Below, in pieces: positions 4,810 through 7,817 of a stretch of DNA of 7,817 nt. The stretch lies in contig JANQKJ010000297.1 of the NCBI GenBank assembly GCA_028281205.1, positions 1 through 7,817 on the forward strand, read 5' to 3'. The stretch comes from Gammaproteobacteria bacterium. GTDB taxonomy: Bacteria; Pseudomonadota; Gammaproteobacteria; UBA4575. Made by a program: the position numbers and the translations under genes. Numbering within the stretch: position 1 is the first letter of the stretch; the number at the start of each line of letters is the position of its first letter. Below the pieces are notes generated by a model that saw nothing but the letters and a program-made list of their open reading frames with translations, ran no database searches and was not told the DNA's origin.

Positions 4810-5172
4810 ATGACACTCAAAGCAATTCCAATTCTTCGAATATTTGATGAAACCAAAGCTAATGAGTTTTATCAGGGGTTCTTGGGCATGAATCTTGATT
4901 GGGAGCATAGGTTTGAACCGGAAGCGCCAATTTATATGCAAGTGTCACGCGATGATTTAATTCTACATCTGAATGAACATCATGGGGATTGCTCTCCTGG
5001 AGCGAAAGTATTTGTGCAAACTGCTGAACTGGATAATTTGTATCAGGAGATAATAGAGAGACCTTACAAATATAATCGTCCTGCGATTTCGACAGCACCT
5101 TGGGGTGATCGGTTCTTCGAGGTTATTGATCCTTTTTCTAATAAGATCTTATTTAACGAACAATTAGGGTAA
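4810..5172 (+). CDS. Glyoxalase/bleomycin-resistance superfamily (VOC) protein
   Basis: The 120-residue product is a single VOC domain of the bleomycin-resistance-protein type. It shows AIPILRIFDETKANEFY, the central QVSRDDLILHLNEHHGDCSPG and the C-terminal FEVIDPFSNKILFNE. Relatives bind hydrophobic drugs or small metabolites as dimers, and the EHHGD segment is characteristic of a common subgroup of unknown substrate. I chose ATG 4810 because relatives start close to the AIPIL strand. A GTG at 4780 would add ten atypical residues and overlap the MAPEG stop, and it lacks a ribosome site. Neither start has a good Shine-Dalgarno sequence, so coupling to the upstream gene is plausible. Actual resistance to any drug cannot be inferred. 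Confidence 0.88.
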   Translation: MTLKAIPILRIFDETKANEFYQGFLGMNLDWEHRFEPEAPIYMQVSRDDLILHLNEHHGDCSPGAKVFVQTAELDNLYQEIIERPYKYNRPAISTAPWGDRFFEVIDPFSNKILFNEQLG

Positions 5173-5181
5173 AAGCAGGAT

Positions 5182-5233
5182 GGCGTGTGAAAACCAACCA
5201 GTTATCATTTATGTCTAAATGATTAATCACGCC
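5182..5233. repeat. Nested inverted repeat after the VOC gene
   Basis: An inner stem ATCATTTA/TAAATGAT (5204-5211 with 5216-5223, TGTC loop) lies within outer arms GGCGTG (5182-5187) and CACGCC (5228-5233). It begins ten bases after the VOC stop and could end that transcript, but no T-run follows. The gap to the tRNA-Arg promoter is otherwise featureless. Confidence 0.5.
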
Positions 5234-5279
5234 TCGAGACAATTTTCGCGAATCAAAGCTAATTTATGACGGGTTCAAT

Positions 5280-5307
5280 TTGACTTAACTATTTATCAGG
5301 TTACTAT
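5280..5307 (+). promoter_or_regulatory. Promoter of the tRNA-Arg/tRNA-His pair
   Basis: TTGACT (5280-5285) and TACTAT (5302-5307) are spaced by 16 bases. They are followed by GCACGGC, a GC-rich discriminator expected for growth-rate-controlled stable RNA genes. The start would be near 5314, about 23 bases before the mature tRNA-Arg. Confidence 0.65.
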
Positions 5308-5336
5308 GCACGGCTCCGGTGAATGTGCCTGTATCT

Positions 5337-5413
5337 GCGCCCGTAGCTCAACTGGATAGAGCATCGGCCTTCTAAGCCGGGGGTTGCAGGTTCGAGTCCT
5401 GCCGGGCGCGCCA
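5337..5413 (+). tRNA. tRNA-Arg (anticodon UCU)
   Basis: A complete 77-base cloverleaf. The acceptor GCGCCCG pairs with CGGGCGC, the D stem is GCTC/GAGC, and the anticodon stem TCGGC/GCCGG encloses loop CTTCTAA with T33 and anticodon TCT. The T arm GCAGG-TTCGAGT-CCTGC has the standard loop. Discriminator G and CCA are encoded. It reads AGA/AGG codons and is first in a two-tRNA unit with tRNA-His. Confidence 0.97.
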
Positions 5414-5415
5414 CC

Positions 5416-5461
5416 TTTGCGTGTAGGTAGTACACGCAAATTACAAAGTCGCGATAGCGAC
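5416..5461. repeat. tRNA-linked double-hairpin repeat, copy 2
   Basis: It begins three bases after the tRNA-Arg CCA. TTTGCGTGTA (5416-5425) and TACACGCAAA (5431-5440) form a perfect 10-bp stem with a GGTAG loop. The shared core GCAAATTA (5436-5443) follows, then four bases, then GTCGC (5448-5452) paired with GCGAC (5457-5461) around GATA. The layout is the same as at 2022-2062. The first hairpin could serve in processing of the tRNA precursor. Confidence 0.65.
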
Positions 5462-5487
5462 ACAAGAGTGTTTTGATAGGTGGTAAT

Positions 5488-5535
5488 AGGTTGCATGGTG
5501 CTGTGAGGATTATTAAGGTGGAGTGGATGCAACCT
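5488..5535. repeat. 9-bp inverted repeat in the tRNA spacer
   Basis: AGGTTGCAT (5488-5496) and ATGCAACCT (5527-5535) are perfect reverse complements separated by 30 bases. The pairing would bring the two hairpin-repeat copies of this spacer close together in the precursor RNA. Function unknown. Confidence 0.5.
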
Positions 5536-5545
5536 GGTATTGCCT

Positions 5546-5572
5546 GCAAATTAATAATCGCGCAGCAGCGAT
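5546..5572. repeat. tRNA-linked hairpin repeat, copy 3
   Basis: The core GCAAATTA (5546-5553) is followed after three bases by ATCGC (5557-5561) paired with GCGAT (5568-5572) around GCAGCA. Compared with copies 1 and 2 the closing G-C pair is A-T on both arms, a compensatory change that supports selection for the stem. TAATA and TTATTA flank the stem and can extend it past a bulge. The first hairpin is weak here (GCAA/TTGC, 5529-5543). Confidence 0.6.
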
Positions 5573-5594
5573 ACATTATTATGCCCAAATTATG

Positions 5595-5670
5595 GTGAGT
5601 GTAGCTCAGTTGGTAGAGCCCTGGATTGTGATTCCAGTCGTCGTGGGTTCGAGTCCCATCACTCACCCCA
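5595..5670 (+). tRNA. tRNA-His (anticodon GUG)
   Basis: A complete 76-base cloverleaf. The acceptor GTGAGTG pairs with CACTCAC, the D stem is GCTC/GAGC, the anticodon stem CTGGA/TCCAG encloses loop TTGTGAT with anticodon GTG, and the T arm is GTGGG-TTCGAGT-CCCAT. CCA is encoded. The gene carries G at position -1 (base 5594) opposite discriminator C73, the identity element of bacterial tRNA-His. No separate promoter is evident, so it is probably made from the tRNA-Arg transcript. Confidence 0.97.
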
Positions 5671-5693
5671 GTTTATCTTTATTTGCCCAATTT

Positions 5694-5724
5694 GGCTGTT
5701 CAGTAGCCTAAATTCGAATTTTTT
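5694..5724 (+). terminator. Possible weak terminator after tRNA-His
   Basis: GGCT (5694-5697) and AGCC (5705-5708) can pair around seven bases, and a run of six T residues follows at 5719-5724. The stem is short and the T-run is ten bases away. It is offered only as the best candidate between tRNA-His and the next gene. Confidence 0.3.
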
Positions 5725-5809
5725 CCCGTAATATCAATTTTTTACTTAAGTACTGCTGCCTCGAGCCGATATCCGAGGGGTAACGAGTTATCAACCCGGA
5801 TTTACCCTA

Positions 5810-6745
5810 ATGAGCGAGATTAAGCAGGAAGTCATCGATAAATTAAAAAAGTGTAAGGACTTGCCTTCGCCTCCTGGTGTGGCGGCACAAATTATCGAAC
5901 TTAGTCAAAATGTAGGCAGCGATATAGATACTTTGGCGGATGTGGTCAGTATGGATCCCGTGTTATCGGCCAAAATAATCCGCATGGCTAACTCGTCACT
6001 ATATATGCGAGCCATCGAAACAGAGAGTGTGCAACAAGCGGTCTCTATGTTTGGCTGGACGGGTACTTTGAATATCGCACTTAGTTTTTCTTTGGTTGGT
6101 GGCAAAGCTAAAGAAAAGTCCACTGGTTTAGATTACGACCTTTTTTGGCGACGTTCATTAGCTACAGCTGTAGCTTGTCGTAAGCTGGGTGAGTTAACCA
6201 AGTATGCAATGCGTGAAGAGTTATTCTTGCCAGGTATGTTGCAAGATATTGGCATGCTGGCACTTGATAAAGCCATCCCCTCTGTTTACAAAGATATCGA
6301 TGACAGGCAACAAGATCATCGTTATCTTTGTTCATTAGAAGAAAGCAAGATTGGTACAGACCACGCTGCGATTGGTCAATGGTTATTGGAGTCCTGGCGC
6401 ATACCAAAGAAGATAACCCAGGTGGTCGGATTAAGTCACCAGGCACCTGGTAGTATCGAATCGGAATTAGATCCCAAGCTTATTCAATGTATTACTTACT
6501 CGGGCCCGATTGCTGATTGCATTTACTGCGATGAAGAATATAAGAACTACATGGATGTGGCCGAGACCGTAGAAAAACAATTCGGTTTGGATATCACTGA
6601 CTTTCTAACGCTCATTGGTAAATTAACCGAAGAGTACCAAGAAATGGCAGTGCTATTTGATATTGATATTGGTGATGCTGAAGCACTGCAAGCCAATGCA
6701 GAGAATGCCAAGCAAATACTATTAAAAAGTATGGGAGTGGTATAA
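5810..6745 (+). CDS. HDOD domain protein (non-catalytic HD-related signalling protein)
   Basis: HDOD domains are HD-superfamily relatives found in bacterial signalling and chemotaxis-linked regulators, usually without shown hydrolase activity. Residues about 13-210 match the family: DLPSPPGVAAQIIEL, VVSMDPVLSAKIIRMANSS, AVSMFGWTG, FWRRSLATA (112-120), GMLQDIGMLAL (142-152), the DHAAIGQWLL helix (H185) and the VVGLSHQ motif (H210). Many relatives read GLLHDIG at the third motif; here Gln145 replaces the His, which argues against metal-dependent hydrolysis. The C-terminal 80 residues are acidic and helical, and no GGDEF, EAL or other output domain follows, so this is a stand-alone 311-residue form. 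The ribosome site is weak (CGGA nine bases before the ATG) and lies between arms GGGTAA (5778-5783) and TTACCC (5802-5807). Confidence 0.88.
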   Translation: MSEIKQEVIDKLKKCKDLPSPPGVAAQIIELSQNVGSDIDTLADVVSMDPVLSAKIIRMANSSLYMRAIETESVQQAVSMFGWTGTLNIALSFSLVGGKAKEKSTGLDYDLFWRRSLATAVACRKLGELTKYAMREELFLPGMLQDIGMLALDKAIPSVYKDIDDRQQDHRYLCSLEESKIGTDHAAIGQWLLESWRIPKKITQVVGLSHQAPGSIESELDPKLIQCITYSGPIADCIYCDEEYKNYMDVAETVEKQFGLDITDFLTLIGKLTEEYQEMAVLFDIDIGDAEALQANAENAKQILLKSMGVV

Positions 6746-6751
6746 CTCGCG

Positions 6752-6786
6752 TATAATCATAGCCAGTTTTTATTTAAAAATTGGCT
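6752..6786 (+). promoter_or_regulatory. TATAAT box and hairpin before the 6791 gene
   Basis: A consensus -10, TATAAT, lies at 6752-6757, but no good -35 is visible. A stem of about 11 bp including one G-U pair joins 6761-6771 (AGCCAGTTTTT) and 6776-6786 (AAAAATTGGCT) with an ATTT loop. It ends four bases before the ATG of the next gene. It could end the HDOD transcript, or sit in the 5' leader and hinder translation, since no Shine-Dalgarno sequence is visible there. Confidence 0.45.
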
Positions 6787-6790
6787 TGTT

Positions 6791-7213
6791 ATGATTCTGG
6801 ATCAAGTTAGACGTAACGCGGTTGCTATTATCAGCTTAGTCGTGGCACTCTCTGGTCTTGCCTATAACACTTGGCGTAATGAATCTTCTGAAGCAAATAA
6901 AACAACCCGCGATGCAGGGTTTTTTATGATGCAAGAGTTATCCGAGTTGCAAGAGACCGTACTGTATGCGCGCTATGATCGTGATGATGAACGTGGTGAC
7001 ATTAAATCAGGATGGTCGCATGTGCTTGCGATTAAAGATATAAGTTATGCAATGCCAACTAATGTGCAAGACCATGCACAAAAATTGTTGCAAGTATGGC
7101 AGGAAAATGCGGCACACTTACAATCGAATGAAGGCGATGGTTATCAACAAGTTGATCAGGCTATCGATGAAATGAAACTACAAATTGTTACCACTATCAA
7201 AGCGCTTAAGTAA
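6791..7213 (+). CDS. Conserved membrane-anchored protein, unknown function
   Basis: The 140-residue product has one N-terminal membrane helix (about residues 9-26) and a mostly helical soluble part. The start MILDQVRRNAVAIISLVVAL and the following LAYNTWRNESSEANKTTRDAG, SELQETVLYARYDRD and GWSHVLAIKDIS are features I recognise from a conserved uncharacterised family of gammaproteobacteria. The two arginines before the helix and the position of the acidic, soluble part suggest a periplasmic domain by the positive-inside rule. The ATG lacks a visible Shine-Dalgarno sequence and lies just after a hairpin. The next gene starts six bases after the stop, so the two are very likely cotranscribed, which suggests envelope-related work. 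No biochemical role is known to me. Confidence 0.8.
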   Translation: MILDQVRRNAVAIISLVVALSGLAYNTWRNESSEANKTTRDAGFFMMQELSELQETVLYARYDRDDERGDIKSGWSHVLAIKDISYAMPTNVQDHAQKLLQVWQENAAHLQSNEGDGYQQVDQAIDEMKLQIVTTIKALK

Positions 7214-7219
7214 GATTAG

Positions 7220-7817
7220 ATGTCAAAGTTAATTTCTTTAATATTTTCTGGTTTAACTCTATTTATTTCTCTATGTGCAAATGCTGATGAGCTGCCACAG
7301 TATTGTACACAAGACTGTGAAGTCACTTATGGAACGGTATTGGGTAAATCTGTTTCTGGAGTAGAGGCTTATTCAAATTGTAATAATCGATGTGTGAATC
7401 CAGCACCTTATTTTATTAATGAAACTTTTACCGGCATCAAATGGCAGTGTGTGGAGTATGCGCGTCGCTGGTTACTGGTTAATCAAGGTGTTGTCTATGG
7501 TGATGTCGATGTTGCTGCAGATATCTGGCAACTTGATAGTGTGGTGACGCCGGATAAGAAACACAGCAAGCCATTTGAAAGTATTTTAAATGGAGAAAAA
7601 GATCAGTCTATTCAGCGTGGCGATTTGCTGATTTATTCGCGCGCATTTTTAGAAACCGGGCATGTTGCTGTGGTGGTTAATGTCGATGAAAAAAATCAGC
7701 GTGTGTATTTAGCTGAACAAAATTTTGATAACCGGGCGTGGGAAAGTGATTCTGCGCGTGATATTCCTTATGTGATTCATGAGGATGGTATATGGTTGTT
7801 AGACCCTTATCTGATTG
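7220..7817 (+). CDS. Exported CHAP-domain amidase, glutathionylspermidine amidase-like (3' end outside window)
   Basis: This open frame starts at ATG 7220 and runs 199 codons to the window edge without a stop. Residues 1-22 are a signal peptide (cleavage near ANA-DE). The rest matches the CHAP amidase half of glutathionylspermidine synthetase/amidase: GTVLGKSVSGVEAYSN (38-53), KWQCVEYARRWLL with nucleophile C77, RGDLLIY (133-139), TGHVAVV with H148, and LAEQN with E166. In E. coli the amidase half of Gsp hydrolyses glutathionylspermidine in the cytoplasm, so a signal peptide is unusual. CxxxC pairs C29/C33 and C54/C58 could form disulfides after export. Peptidoglycan or another amide may be the true substrate. 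Whether a synthetase domain follows cannot be seen. AGATTAG before the ATG is a weak ribosome site, and coupling to the gene six bases upstream is likely. Confidence 0.85.
   Translation, partial: MSKLISLIFSGLTLFISLCANADELPQYCTQDCEVTYGTVLGKSVSGVEAYSNCNNRCVNPAPYFINETFTGIKWQCVEYARRWLLVNQGVVYGDVDVAADIWQLDSVVTPDKKHSKPFESILNGEKDQSIQRGDLLIYSRAFLETGHVAVVVNVDEKNQRVYLAEQNFDNRAWESDSARDIPYVIHEDGIWLLDPYLI

Noticed and set aside
2022..5572. CRISPR-like or tandem repeat interpretation of the three hairpin copies
   Set aside because: The copies are few, unevenly spaced and diverged, with no regular spacers and no cas genes.
5304..5666. Minus-strand open frames across the tRNA-Arg and tRNA-His genes
   Set aside because: They are antisense to two certain tRNAs. 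Phrases such as GLEPATP are typical translations of antisense tRNA genes, not proteins.
5523..5711. Plus-strand open frame of about 62 codons through tRNA-His
   Set aside because: It translates the tRNA itself and the flanking hairpin repeat, with no ribosome site.
5743..5752. TACTTAAGTA palindrome upstream of the HDOD gene
   Set aside because: An AT-rich 10-base palindrome not tied to a recognisable promoter; too weak to report as an operator.
6162..6446. Minus-strand frame inside the HDOD gene
   Set aside because: It lies opposite well-conserved HDOD motifs and lacks start signals.

Overview
The window reads as AT-rich gammaproteobacterial chromosome. This rests on the linked cyclophilin-LpxH pair (the ppiB-lpxH arrangement known from Escherichia coli), a YecN-type MAPEG protein, a DUF455 protein and tRNA genes that encode their own CCA ends. 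I cannot place the organism below class from sequence alone.

Layout. Bases 1-220 hold the 3' end of a DUF455 ferritin-like gene. It converges on a minus-strand pair, a PpiB-type cyclophilin (973-1551) followed by lpxH (225-953). A tRNA-Pro(UGG) gene lies at 1750-1826 with its own promoter. It is followed by about 525 bases of non-coding DNA rich in hairpins. This stretch includes a near-perfect 63-base inverted repeat starting at the base after CCA, a second copy of the last 20 bases of the tRNA, a 30-base repeat present twice, and the first copy of a small hairpin repeat.

From 2353 to 5172 is an accessory-looking run of small genes: an exported ABM/DUF3291-like protein, an unrecognised minus-strand gene with its own bidirectional terminator, a three-helix membrane protein, a small secreted beta-rich protein, a MAPEG protein and a glyoxalase/bleomycin-resistance-like (VOC) protein. 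Several look like independent transcription units rather than one operon.

Bases 5280-5670 carry a tRNA-Arg(UCU)/tRNA-His(GUG) pair behind a strong stable-RNA-type promoter. The spacer between the two tRNAs holds two more copies of the hairpin repeat seen after tRNA-Pro. Each copy has the core GCAAATTA, then 3-4 bases, then a 5-bp stem whose closing pair covaries. All three copies in the window lie within about 220 bases downstream of a tRNA gene.

The right end is a same-strand group: a stand-alone HDOD regulator whose HD-type histidine is replaced by Gln, a conserved membrane-anchored protein, and, 6 bases after it, the start of an exported CHAP-domain glutathionylspermidine-amidase-like enzyme that runs off the window.

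Most protein genes are of known or semi-known families. The least explained material is the tRNA-linked repeat and hairpin DNA (1827-2215 and 5416-5572), the tRNA-Pro with C instead of U at position 33, and the unrecognised 2983-3318 gene.
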